Positions 1 through 8,001 of a DNA stretch of 64,000 nt are shown here, piece after piece. The DNA lies in assembly GCA_027618835.1 (NCBI GenBank), contig JAQCHZ010000009.1, positions 46,504 to 110,503 of the forward strand. Direction: 5' to 3'. This stretch comes from Chloroflexota bacterium. Its GTDB lineage: Bacteria; Chloroflexota; Dehalococcoidia; Lucifugimonadales; Lucifugimonadaceae. The first letter of the stretch is position 1; each line of letters starts with the position of its first letter. Both the position numbers and the translations under genes were made by a program. The notes below the pieces were generated by a model. That model was given only the letters and a program-made list of their open reading frames with translations. It searched no databases and was not told the DNA's origin.

Positions 1-1
1 C

Positions 2-340
2 GACCTAACGATCCTTGCACTTCTCGGCGGAGCACTATTCATAGCGATCGGTCTCGCAGTTTCAGGCTGGGCTAAGAACGAAGAAACCGCAGCACCAATA
101 GCGAACATAATCACTATGCCGATGATGTTTCTCTCGGGAGTCTTCTTCCCGCTATCTGTAATGCCTGATTGGCTGACCCGGTGGTCGCAGTACCTGCCAT
201 TGACCTACTTGGCTGACGGAATGCGAGCAATCACCGTGGAAGGCGCTTCGATAACCACGCTCGGAGACGAACTTACCGGACTCGGAGTATGGATCGTTAT
301 CAGCTTCATAGTTGCGACTAGGCTGTTCAAATGGGAATGA
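2..340 (+). CDS. ABC-2 type transporter permease, C-terminal part
   Basis: The gene enters from the left edge, so only about the last 112 residues are present. The open frame runs from base 2 to a TGA at 338-340, and the first internal ATG is at 116. It shows a hydrophobic helix, then the MFLSGVFFPLS segment and a YLPLTYLADGMRA segment, then a last helix ending close to a charged tail. This order is typical of the C-terminal half of ABC-2 permeases (drug, polysaccharide or lipid exporters) in the cytoplasmic membrane. Its ATPase partner would lie upstream, outside the window. The substrate cannot be told from this fragment. Confidence 0.8.
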   Translation, partial: DLTILALLGGALFIAIGLAVSGWAKNEETAAPIANIITMPMMFLSGVFFPLSVMPDWLTRWSQYLPLTYLADGMRAITVEGASITTLGDELTGLGVWIVISFIVATRLFKWE

Positions 341-595
341 CGATCACGTAAGCCAGATCATCGGATCGCCTGAGCAATTCTGATCTGAACTTCAATCAGA
401 TAATGCTCACAGCACAGCGACTCCAAATGACTCGGTCATTACGCTATGCTTCTGACCTATCCAGCATAGGTGCTCGAAATCGCGAGAAAGCGAGCCGCTC
501 AAGCTGGTGCACGGTTCCAGAATGAAAAGCTCGCTCCCTTATAACTGCTACGCCTTTTTTCGGGCATCGGTTTTCATAATATTCGCCAAATTCCA

Positions 596-1333
596 ATGAC
601 CAGTTCACGCAAGCAAGAAATCAATTCAAATACTGAATCGAGCGAACAGGGAAGTCCATCACTGTCGGTAGGCGAACTGTCCAAACGCACTGGCGTAACA
701 ACGGCAACGATCAACTACTACGTTCGCATCGGGGTCCTACCGCCGCCGCGCAAAACCAGCCGCACTCGCGCACTATACCCAGCGCACTTCGAATCCCTAA
801 TCGGCAAGATCAAAGAACTTCAGACTGCCGGTCTCAACCTCAAGGGAATCAAGCAGGTAGTTAATGGCGATCCTTCGTCACCACTTGCAGTCGCAATGCC
901 AGTTGATCGAACCAACTCGTCGGCCGCGCAATATGCACCGACCGGCCCAATCTCAATCGCTGACTTCCTAACCCAAAGTGGTCTAGACGACGATCTCTAC
1001 GACAAGCTGATTACTGCGGGACTGATACGTCGTCCGAGAACCGGACCCGACGGAGCGCCCGCTCATGACCGGCGTGATCTGTCAGCAGCGCGAGCGTTCT
1101 CAAGGCTCACATCTTCAGGGATCGAATACTCGCTGCTCGAACGCCACACGGAGTACAACCCGCTCTCCAAAGCAGAGGCGTTATTCCTCGCAGAGCACCT
1201 GAGTTCAGCTACGCGGCGGACATCGACTACCCAACCGGGGAATTTAGTCGCCGCGTTCGATTCGATAAGGCGCTACCTACGTAGCCTCCAACTCGATGAA
1301 GCCTACCCAGACTGGCGAAACCCCACGCCGTAG
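596..1333 (+). CDS. MerR-family transcriptional regulator
   Basis: A 245-residue cytoplasmic protein. Residues about 23-90 form a MerR-type winged helix: LSVGELSKRTGVTTATINYY is followed by a wing with RTRALYP and a helix with LNLKGIKQVV. The first 20 residues are polar and probably disordered. A second segment (about 120-190, ISIADFLTQSGLDDDLYDKL then a helix-rich stretch) resembles a second degenerate HTH and dimerisation region. No effector-binding cysteine cluster is visible, so metal sensing is not supported. The gene stands alone between the ABC-2 permease and a convergent TPR gene. The ligand and targets are unknown; regulation of the upstream ABC transporter is possible but only inferred from position. 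Confidence 0.8.
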   Translation: MTSSRKQEINSNTESSEQGSPSLSVGELSKRTGVTTATINYYVRIGVLPPPRKTSRTRALYPAHFESLIGKIKELQTAGLNLKGIKQVVNGDPSSPLAVAMPVDRTNSSAAQYAPTGPISIADFLTQSGLDDDLYDKLITAGLIRRPRTGPDGAPAHDRRDLSAARAFSRLTSSGIEYSLLERHTEYNPLSKAEALFLAEHLSSATRRTSTTQPGNLVAAFDSIRRYLRSLQLDEAYPDWRNPTP

Positions 1334-1351
1334 CGGCAGCTAGACGAACGG

Positions 1352-1771
1352 CTACTTCCGTTGCGCCTTCACGTAGTCGATAACCGAGCCAAGTCCATCA
1401 GGTGGAGCGCCGAGACGAACGGCCTCGCCAACGTCAGCGTCTGACTTCTCATCCTCGCCAATCGCGGCATGAGCAACCGCACGATTTCCGTACATGTCAG
1501 CAACTCCAGGATTAAGTTCGATCGCCTTCGTGAAGTTGTTTATCGCCTGCTCAAAATCCGCCATTGAAAGATACGCGACGCCCAGATTGAACTGGATTTC
1601 ATGGTTGTCAGGATCCATCCATGCAGCTTCTTCAAAATCGGCGGCTGCCTTATCAGGAATTCCCAGTTGAGCGTTTTTTAGACCACGATTGAAAAACTCA
1701 GCAGCCGTTTTGGGCGGAAAATCAATATCAGCCATGTTCATCTCATTCGGCTTATTGCCCGGCGTCGTCAA
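1352..1771 (-). CDS. Tetratricopeptide repeat protein
   Basis: A 139-residue soluble protein with about three consecutive TPR units (residues about 24-57, 58-91 and 92-125). They carry the usual small and aromatic residues, for example AAADFEEAAWMDPDN and FNLGVAYLSMADFEQAINNF. TPRs form an alpha-solenoid for protein-protein contacts, so a scaffolding role is likely but the partner is unknown. The start chosen is TTG at 1771, because AGGAG lies nine bases upstream. Internal ATG codons (residues 11 and 13) are alternatives. It converges with the MerR gene, with 18 bases between the stops. Confidence 0.75.
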   Translation of the reverse strand: MTTPGNKPNEMNMADIDFPPKTAAEFFNRGLKNAQLGIPDKAAADFEEAAWMDPDNHEIQFNLGVAYLSMADFEQAINNFTKAIELNPGVADMYGNRAVAHAAIGEDEKSDADVGEAVRLGAPPDGLGSVIDYVKAQRK

Positions 1772-1939
1772 TATCGAAATCTCCTAATCGAAATTCGCTT
1801 ACTCATCGGTCATCTGTCTGATATAGAACCAATGCTAACCGACAAAGCGCCCAAGATCGTGTTAGAAATACCGCACTAAAAACGAGACGGTCAACAACTC
1901 GATTGCCCAAGCACCTTTGATTCTGCGGTATGGCATAGG

Positions 1940-1992
1940 TTCTCTCTCCCAGAGTGGGAGGGAGTTAGAGGGTGGGAGATTGCGACGCGCGA
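1940..1992. repeat. Dispersed hairpin repeat, copy 1
   Basis: A C-rich/G-rich inverted repeat (CTCCCA at 1946-1951, TGGGAG at 1955-1960) is followed by a G-rich stretch and then TTGCGACGCGCGACCAAGTG. A near-identical hairpin and tail lie at 6489-6545. The same tail, with a different hairpin, lies at 38659-38735. It sits immediately before the formyltransferase start, so the open frame running through it is not coding. Confidence 0.75.
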
Positions 1993-2033
1993 CCAAGTGC
2001 GTATGCACGCCCGGAGGAACGAAAGACGAAATC

Positions 2034-2960
2034 TTGAAAATCACGATAATTGGTCAATCCGCATTCGGAAAATCCGTCCTTGAATCACTCGTCGAACAAG
2101 GTCATGACGAAATCGTCGGCGTATTCGCACCACCAACCAAGGATGGTCGATCGCTCGACCCAATTTCGACGGCCGCAACCGATCTCGACATCCCGCTGTT
2201 CGAATACCCGCGACTCCGCGACCAGCCCGCTGTCGATCAGTTCAAAGCGCTCGAACCCGAACTCTGCGTGATGGCGTTCGTAACCGACATCGTCCCAATG
2301 GAGATGATCAACTACCCATCGCTCGGCACAATCCAATACCACCCATCGCTGCTACCCCTCCATCGCGGGCCCAGTTCGATAAACTGGCCAATCATCAACG
2401 GCGAAACCGAAACCGGACTCACCATCTTCTGGCCTGACGAAGGACTCGACACCGGTCCAGTTTTGATGCAAAAACAAGTTGAAATCGGCCCTGAGGCGAC
2501 ACTCGGCAGCGTCTACTTCAACAAACTATTCCCTCTCGGCGTCCAAGCCATGGTCGAATCAGTCGATCTGGTACGCAATGGAGAAGCCCCAAAAATCGTC
2601 CAAGACGAATCAAAGGCCACCTACGAGAGTTGGTGCAAAGCCAGCGACGTCGTCGTAGATTGGTCGGCAGGCGTGGACGCCGTGTTCAACATGATCCGAG
2701 GTGCCGACCCTCAACCGGGTGCGAACACCACACACAACGATGCGAAACTGTCTCTCTACGACGCCGCTCGATCTTCTTATGGTTCTGCAGGGCACATAGC
2801 AGGGGCAGTGATTGAAGTAGGTGTCGAAAAAATCATCATCGCCTCAACCGATGGCTCTATCGCAGTAGGCCGTGTAAAAGCAGCCGGTGGCAAGAAAATC
2901 GGTGCAGCCGAATGGGCAGAATCGGTCGATCTTAAGATCGGAGATTTTTTCGGTAACTAA
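2034..2960 (+). CDS. Formyltransferase-family protein (10-formyl-THF hydrolase-domain type)
   Basis: A 308-residue enzyme resembling the N-terminal hydrolase domain of 10-formyltetrahydrofolate dehydrogenase (ALDH1L1) and, more distantly, methionyl-tRNA formyltransferase. The N-terminal formyl-transferase fold starts LKITIIGQSAFGKSVL. The catalytic region YHPSLLPLHRG (about residues 100-110) keeps the family His, and DEGLDTGPVL (about 140) keeps the family Asp. The last 100 residues match the C-terminal OB-like subdomain. No aldehyde dehydrogenase domain or acyl-carrier linker follows. TTG at 2034 is chosen because the protein family begins there. The ATG at 1917 lies upstream of a dispersed repeat and would add unrelated residues. 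A GGAGG lies 16 bases upstream, which is rather far. Formate release from 10-formyl-THF or formyl transfer to another substrate are both possible. Confidence 0.8.
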   Translation: MKITIIGQSAFGKSVLESLVEQGHDEIVGVFAPPTKDGRSLDPISTAATDLDIPLFEYPRLRDQPAVDQFKALEPELCVMAFVTDIVPMEMINYPSLGTIQYHPSLLPLHRGPSSINWPIINGETETGLTIFWPDEGLDTGPVLMQKQVEIGPEATLGSVYFNKLFPLGVQAMVESVDLVRNGEAPKIVQDESKATYESWCKASDVVVDWSAGVDAVFNMIRGADPQPGANTTHNDAKLSLYDAARSSYGSAGHIAGAVIEVGVEKIIIASTDGSIAVGRVKAAGGKKIGAAEWAESVDLKIGDFFGN

Positions 2961-3889
2961 CCGTCTCCGAGGAATCCCAAAATAAGTTCGTTCACTTCGT
3001 CTGGCCTGTCCAGCAGTGGCACATGAGCAGCGTTTTCGATCACGTGTAAACTAGAATTTGGCACCAATTCGGCCAATCGATACCCATGTCCTACCGGAAA
3101 TAACGGATCATGCTCGCTCCAGATCGCTAGAACCGGCACACAGATCGACCGAAGTTCGTCGTCAGAAAATATCGATTTTTGACCACCAAAATCCGTAATC
3201 ACTGAAACGCTCGAACGCATTGCCGCAGCATGCCCATCTGTCAGCGTCACATCGTACGCGTATTGCTTGTATGCACCGGCATCTGCGAACTCTGAATCGA
3301 CTACTTCCATAGTCTTGAAGTAGTTGTCCTGCCCCCATCGATTCGGACGGACCACCAATCGACCAAACACAGGCAAATTAGCTAGCTTGTACAAAAGCGG
3401 AAACTCTTTGCCCAGCCCCGCCTAATCGATAACTACCAGCTTTCGAACCCGTTCCGGATTTTCGATAGCCACGCCAATTGCCATCTGCGCACCAAGCGAC
3501 AACCCAACAACATCCGCAGTGACGATTCCCACAGCGTCCATAAATCCGTTCATGTACCGAACCGCGTTCCCAACGAAAGGCGCTTCGTACGCAACCTGGT
3601 CCGACAATCCCAAAACAGGATGGTCGGGAGCGATCACTCGATGAGTTTTCGATAACTCTTCGATCTGCCTGAACCAAATTGCAGAACCAGCACCTCCCCC
3701 GTGCATTAACAGCACTGGAGGACCATCTCCATATTCGAGGTAGTGAATACTTTTACCATCCACCTCGATAAACCGACCTCGATACTCGAGTCCAGCCCGT
3801 ACAAGCAATGCAGACATGCTGATTACGATCTGCTGTTCGGCAGAATCAAGCGTCGGCCCTGCATCAATATTTACTTCAGGCGTGATCAT
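2957..3889 (-). pseudogene. Alpha/beta-hydrolase interrupted by an in-frame TAG
   Basis: The reading frame encodes about 310 residues of a complete alpha/beta-hydrolase but contains a TAG at 3422-3424. Before the stop are the oxyanion loop LLMHGGGAGSA and the nucleophile elbow VGLSLGAQMA. After it, in the same frame, are AGLGKEFPLLYKLANLP, the acid motif WSEHDPLFP and the histidine motif ENAAHVPLLDRP. The catalytic Ser, Asp and His are therefore all present but split. The context VVID-stop-AGLGK fits a family loop usually occupied by a small residue, so TCG-to-TAG or CAG-to-TAG are candidate changes. Start at 3889 (ATG) is uncertain; an ATG at 3817 fits the family start better. The end overlaps the convergent formyltransferase stop by four bases. 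The gene is either recently inactivated or the site is a sequencing error. Confidence 0.8.
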
Positions 3890-3977
3890 TTTTCATCACC
3901 GCTATTACTATTCGACCCTATTTCACTAAGCAACCCGAGTATAAACAAGCGATCCGTCCTACAATCGTCGTTGCACT

Positions 3978-6440
3978 ATGAGTACCTCCAACAACTTCTC
4001 CGAAATATCGCAATCTAAAGAGTTCACCAGCGAAGCAGATTTCTCTGGCGTTTCCGAACTGCAACTGCAGGCGTGGGAGCTTCTCGAATTCACCAATATT
4101 CGGGAACTACTCGCCAACCGCACGCGTTTTTTCATGTCGCGTGAGATGGCGCTCGCCACTCGACCAACTGTCGATATCGAAGTTGTCGAACGCCTTCAAA
4201 ACGAAACAGCACAAGCAGCACTAATGCTCGGAACCGTAGGTGACATCGGACTAGTAGGAGCCCAGGACCCTCGTGAGCTACTCCACCGAGCCGCCATCGA
4301 CGGCATGCTAACCGGCGAAGAGATCGTATCCGTGCTTCATCTGCTCGATTCAGTCTGGTCGGCACGCAACACAGTCGTATCGATGAAGGGTCGAGCATCA
4401 CTACTCGAATCCATCGCCGCCGACATTCCAGATCTCCGAGATCTAGGCAAAGAAATATTCAAGTCGATCTCCGACCGAGGAGAAGTACTCAGCTCGGCAA
4501 CTCCTAAACTCGCCCGCCTCCGCGCAAACGTCAGCAAGACGTTCCAGAGAGTAATGCGAGCTATGGAACGACTTGCCCAAAGCTCGACAATCAGAGCGTC
4601 CCTCCAGTCAGGCGCCATCGCCACCAGAGGTGAACGACTCGTACTAGAAGTTCGAGCCGACGCCCGTGATTCTGTGCCAGGCATCGTCCACGACGTCTCA
4701 GGCAGTGGCGCAACACTATTTGTCGAACCATTCAAGGCCGTCGAACTCTGCAACGACTGGCGAGAAACAGCCGCCGAAGCGCAACGAGAAGAAGAACGCA
4801 TCCTACGTCGACTCTCTCGGCTAATCGGCGATCGCGAAGACGAAGCGATTATCGCCATCGAAGCGGCGGCTGAACTAGATTTCATCACCGCACGGGCCAG
4901 ACTCGGCGCCTCCATGAAGGCACGTCGAATCGTAACAATGCCAGCAGGATCCGACAATGTCGCCAATCTCGTCGACGCCCGTCATCCGCTGCTTGGCAGC
5001 GACGCCGTTCCGATAACAATCAACATCGGTCCCGGCTTCCGCGGTCTTGTAATAACCGGACCCAACACCGGTGGTAAAACAGTAGCAATCAAAACGATCG
5101 GACTCTTCGCACTAATGCATCAATCGGGAATGCAAGTGCCAGTGAGCGATGGAGAAATGGCCATCTTCGATGCGGTCTACGCCGATATTGGAGATTCACA
5201 GTCGATCGAACGATCCGTCTCGACGTTCTCGTCTCACATGGGGCGAGTCATAGAAATCCTATTAGAAGCAACGCCAAACTCGCTGATATTGCTTGATGAA
5301 CTCGGCACGGGAACCGATCCCGAAGAAGGATCAGCCCTAGCAAGAGCAGTTCTAGCGCACGCTGCCGAAAACGACATGCCGATTGCGATCACATCGCACT
5401 ACCGAGCAGTCGCCGAATTTGCCGCCGAATCAGAAGATTTCGCAAACGCATCGGTCGAGTTAAATCCCGACACGATGCTCCCGACGTACAAGGTGCTTAT
5501 GGGTATTCCAGGTCGAAGCTACGCCATTCACGTCGCCCGTCACCTCGGCATGCCCAGCCACGTGCTCGACCACGCCCAGTCGATGATGGATCCGTCTCGT
5601 GCTGAAGCAGAAACCATTCTTCAACAGCTTCAACGAGAACGTGCAGAAGCCAGCCGAATGCTCGCAGAAGCTGAACAAGCCAAGATAGAAGCTGAACAAG
5701 CCCGGAAAGATCTTCAGTACAAGCTACAAAATGTGACTCGTGCACAAGAGGACATGATCGAAAAGTCACGCATGGAGCTAAAGCGTGAAACCGAAAAAAT
5801 CCAGCAATCACTCCGCAAAATCGTAACCAAAGCCAAGAACGACAACGATCTCGAAGTGGCGAAGCGAGCCATCGGTCGAGTCCGCAATCAATTTTCCGAT
5901 CCTACGTGGCTTCCTGTTTCTCCTACCGAGAAAGTCGGCAACGCTGATGATGTCGACGAGAATCGACCTCTACAACCGGGCGATCAAGTTGAAATCAAAG
6001 GTCTAAACGTTCAGGCATCTGTGATCGAAGTCAGCTCTGCGGGAACCATCGAACTGATGATGGGTAACTCACGAATCGAACTGAATGAACGGCAACTACG
6101 ACTAGTAAAAGCCGCCGAGCCATTGAAGAAGAAGAAATCACCCAACGAACTGCCAAATGTCACGATCAATACGATTAAAGCGGGCGAGGCGGCCAACACG
6201 TCTGGCGAATTGGACATACGCGGTTCACGGGTACACGAAGCAGACGACGTCGTAAGACAGTTCGTCGATGACTCCTCGATCCAAGGCCTAACGAGCGTGC
6301 GGATCATACATGGCGATGGAACCGGCGCTCTTCGAGAATCCATTCGCCTCCTCCTTTCGAAGCACCCGCTCGTAGCATCGTTCAGCGCAGCCCCAAGAAA
6401 CCGCGGCGGCAACGGCGCAACAATAGTCGACCTTAGCTAG
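3978..6440 (+). CDS. mutS2: Endonuclease MutS2
   Basis: An 820-residue MutS2. It lacks the mismatch-recognition domain of MutS and begins with the lever/core region (about 20-340). The ABC-type ATPase follows: Walker A GPNTGGKT near 361, a Walker B and D-loop region LILLDELGTGTDPEEG near 440, and a His switch in ITSHYRAV. A long charged coiled coil (about 535-640) and a KOW-like linker lead to a C-terminal Smr nuclease domain (about 745-820, LDIRGSRVHEAD and IHGDGTGALRE). The family acts on recombination intermediates and, in some bacteria, on collided ribosomes. A TACAAT box at 3960-3965 lies 12 bases before the ATG, suggesting a very short leader. It is monocistronic and followed by a repeat and a bidirectional terminator. 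Confidence 0.97.
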   Translation: MSTSNNFSEISQSKEFTSEADFSGVSELQLQAWELLEFTNIRELLANRTRFFMSREMALATRPTVDIEVVERLQNETAQAALMLGTVGDIGLVGAQDPRELLHRAAIDGMLTGEEIVSVLHLLDSVWSARNTVVSMKGRASLLESIAADIPDLRDLGKEIFKSISDRGEVLSSATPKLARLRANVSKTFQRVMRAMERLAQSSTIRASLQSGAIATRGERLVLEVRADARDSVPGIVHDVSGSGATLFVEPFKAVELCNDWRETAAEAQREEERILRRLSRLIGDREDEAIIAIEAAAELDFITARARLGASMKARRIVTMPAGSDNVANLVDARHPLLGSDAVPITINIGPGFRGLVITGPNTGGKTVAIKTIGLFALMHQSGMQVPVSDGEMAIFDAVYADIGDSQSIERSVSTFSSHMGRVIEILLEATPNSLILLDELGTGTDPEEGSALARAVLAHAAENDMPIAITSHYRAVAEFAAESEDFANASVELNPDTMLPTYKVLMGIPGRSYAIHVARHLGMPSHVLDHAQSMMDPSRAEAETILQQLQRERAEASRMLAEAEQAKIEAEQARKDLQYKLQNVTRAQEDMIEKSRMELKRETEKIQQSLRKIVTKAKNDNDLEVAKRAIGRVRNQFSDPTWLPVSPTEKVGNADDVDENRPLQPGDQVEIKGLNVQASVIEVSSAGTIELMMGNSRIELNERQLRLVKAAEPLKKKKSPNELPNVTINTIKAGEAANTSGELDIRGSRVHEADDVVRQFVDDSSIQGLTSVRIIHGDGTGALRESIRLLLSKHPLVASFSAAPRNRGGNGATIVDLS

Positions 6441-6488
6441 TGACTCACCTCACGACCAAGTTGTTCGATAACGCCCAGCACAATCGTG

Positions 6489-6545
6489 TCCTCTCTCCCA
6501 GAGTGGGAGGGAGGGCGAATGCGACGCGGAGCCGAGTCACACGAT
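6489..6545. repeat. Dispersed hairpin repeat, copy 2
   Basis: It begins with the same CTCTCCCAGAGTGGGAGG hairpin as the copy at 1940, followed by the tail ATGCGACGCGGAGCCGAG, close to the tail at 38696-38716. It lies between mutS2 and its terminator. The remaining bases up to the terminator (6546-6598) show no gene. Confidence 0.75.
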
Positions 6546-6598
6546 GACGAGCCCGACTAACGCAATGCGGGACTAACGCCAACGCCGCCTTAAACAGC

Positions 6599-6631
6599 AA
6601 AATCCCTTCTCGCCGGGCGAGAAGGGATTTT
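6599..6631. terminator. Bidirectional rho-independent terminator
   Basis: A nearly perfect palindrome: AAAATCCCTTCTCGCC, one central base, and its reverse complement ending in TTTT. It lies between the convergent mutS2 and archaellin genes and can serve both strands. The stretch 6632-6786 after it holds no gene. A short inverted repeat, CCTGAAC/GTTCAGG (6775-6796), straddles the archaellin stop codon. Confidence 0.85.
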
Positions 6632-6786
6632 GAATCTTCGGGCCACCCGCTCAAAACCTACTGAGGGGGGAAAGCCTGATGCGCTGTACGGCTGGCCTGA
6701 AGATGGCCTGTGTCCGAGAGTTTTCCGGCCGGGGAATGCTCTCGAATGCACTACATAAGGGCTTTTGTAATGTTCCTGAACTTTTG

Positions 6787-7524
6787 TTAGTTCAGGTTCA
6801 TTACGTTCCGAAGACCAGGCGGAATTGCACGCTGAACTGTGAGCGGCGCACCGAGCTGTGGAGTGAGTTCCAGAACGAATCTGGTGCTCTTGACCACGAG
6901 AGTGTCAGTTGAAGTTAGACCCGAAGCACTACCACCGTTGCCAGAGTTACCGTCGGTATAACCGATGGAACTGCTGTTTTCAGCTGCAGTGGCAGTTGCA
7001 CGGTCCATTAGCCAAACTGTAATTTCAGCTTCTTCACCGTCTTCAAGCAAGTCGTCGCCGTTGTTTGCACCGATAAAGGTCTGTGACCAAGCTACGTCTG
7101 TCATACGCTGGTTTTCATCCGCGTACGAAATAATCGTTGCAGTACTTGCACCAGGAGCAACGTCCGGATCAGTACCTGAATCATCAGCTGTGTAAGGTGC
7201 AGTCAGGTCGACTGGCTCACCAGCGAGTGAGTTCGATACGATGAATACGATCTTGTAGACCGCTTGCGTGCTTGCTGTGTGACCAGCGAAAGCGAAGGCA
7301 GAACCCTGCTGAGCTAGTCGTGTGCGGGTCTCTCTAAGACCAGCGTGAATCGTCTGTTTGTTGGCTTCTGAAGAGAAGACACATGCAGAAAGAATCGTGA
7401 AAGCGAACACTGAAGCTACAACCACGAATGCGATAAGCACGATGGCTGTTTCGAGACCAGTAATACCCTTGTCTTTTCGGGTTACTACGGAATCGACAGT
7501 AGGTGCGAGATTGCTCCTATACAT
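6787..7524 (-). CDS. Archaellin-like (archaeal flagellin-type) filament protein
   Basis: A 245-residue secreted protein with a class III (prepilin/archaellin) signal peptide. The charged leader is VTRKDKG; cleavage is predicted after Gly20; then comes a conserved hydrophobic helix [20 protein letters not shown] followed by SSE. The mature part is acidic, Ser/Thr/Gly-rich and beta-strand-like, as in archaellins, with no cysteine pair. Glu25 corresponds to the conserved Glu near the mature N-terminus. A good ribosome site (AGGGG) precedes the ATG. No FlaH/I/J, prepeptidase or other archaellum genes are in the window, so assembly proteins must be elsewhere if it is functional. A decayed paralogue lies at 35990-36685. 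It could instead be a pilin of an archaeal-type IV pilus. The family call is firm; the filament type is inferred. Confidence 0.8.
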   Translation of the reverse strand: MYRSNLAPTVDSVVTRKDKGITGLETAIVLIAFVVVASVFAFTILSACVFSSEANKQTIHAGLRETRTRLAQQGSAFAFAGHTASTQAVYKIVFIVSNSLAGEPVDLTAPYTADDSGTDPDVAPGASTATIISYADENQRMTDVAWSQTFIGANNGDDLLEDGEEAEITVWLMDRATATAAENSSSIGYTDGNSGNGGSASGLTSTDTLVVKSTRFVLELTPQLGAPLTVQRAIPPGLRNVMNLN

Positions 7525-7909
7525 AATTCATTCCCCTTAACCTGCGCATCCAGCTTTCCCGTGACGCCCCCACCGACATGGTGGATTTCCCTCTAAGCGT
7601 CTGGTCTGTGTTGGCGATTGATTCGGCCGGGAATCGTTTCGCTTGGCAGACCGGCTGTCTGTGCTGATAACCACTACGATGCCGTACCTACACCATCAAA
7701 ACATCGCGGTTTGTACGGGCTCTTAACCGTGATCGTACCTAAAGATCTACAAGCAAACGAGGTGGGTTTGTGTACCTACTGAGCACGAGAGAAGGCTCGC
7801 ACACTTAGAACAAATCGTTCTCAAGCGATCAGGGTCGAAAATGAAGGTCCACACATTCATATCACCAACAACGCGAAAAAGCAGGGTCGGGTACACGGAC
7901 TTAACGAAA
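7525..7909. other. Intergenic region upstream of the archaellin gene
   Basis: About 385 bases without a plausible coding frame. Reading leftward it should hold the archaellin promoter and a long leader. A small hairpin (CCACC-GACAT-GGTGG, 7571-7585) lies in the leader. I could not match the leader to a known riboswitch class. Confidence 0.5.
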
Positions 7910-7943
7910 AACACCGCCTGAGTAAATGCACTCAGGCGGTGTT
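7910..7943 (-). terminator. Terminator of the hemA-hemL operon
   Basis: A 13-bp stem (AACACCGCCTGAG / CTCAGGCGGTGTT) with an eight-base loop, followed on the minus strand by a T-run. It lies 59 bases downstream of the hemL stop. Confidence 0.85.
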
Positions 7944-8001
7944 GTCTACTTACGTAATCGGGATTAGGTTGCTTACGAAACAGGCAGTGGTCGCAGAACG
8001 A

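Noticed and set aside
1917..2033. Upstream ATG start for the formyltransferase
   Set aside because: The extra 39 residues are encoded by a dispersed repeat; the family begins at the TTG at 2034.
7525..7909. c-di-GMP or other riboswitch in the archaellin leader
   Set aside because: Some local hairpins exist, but I could not match the conserved core of a known class.
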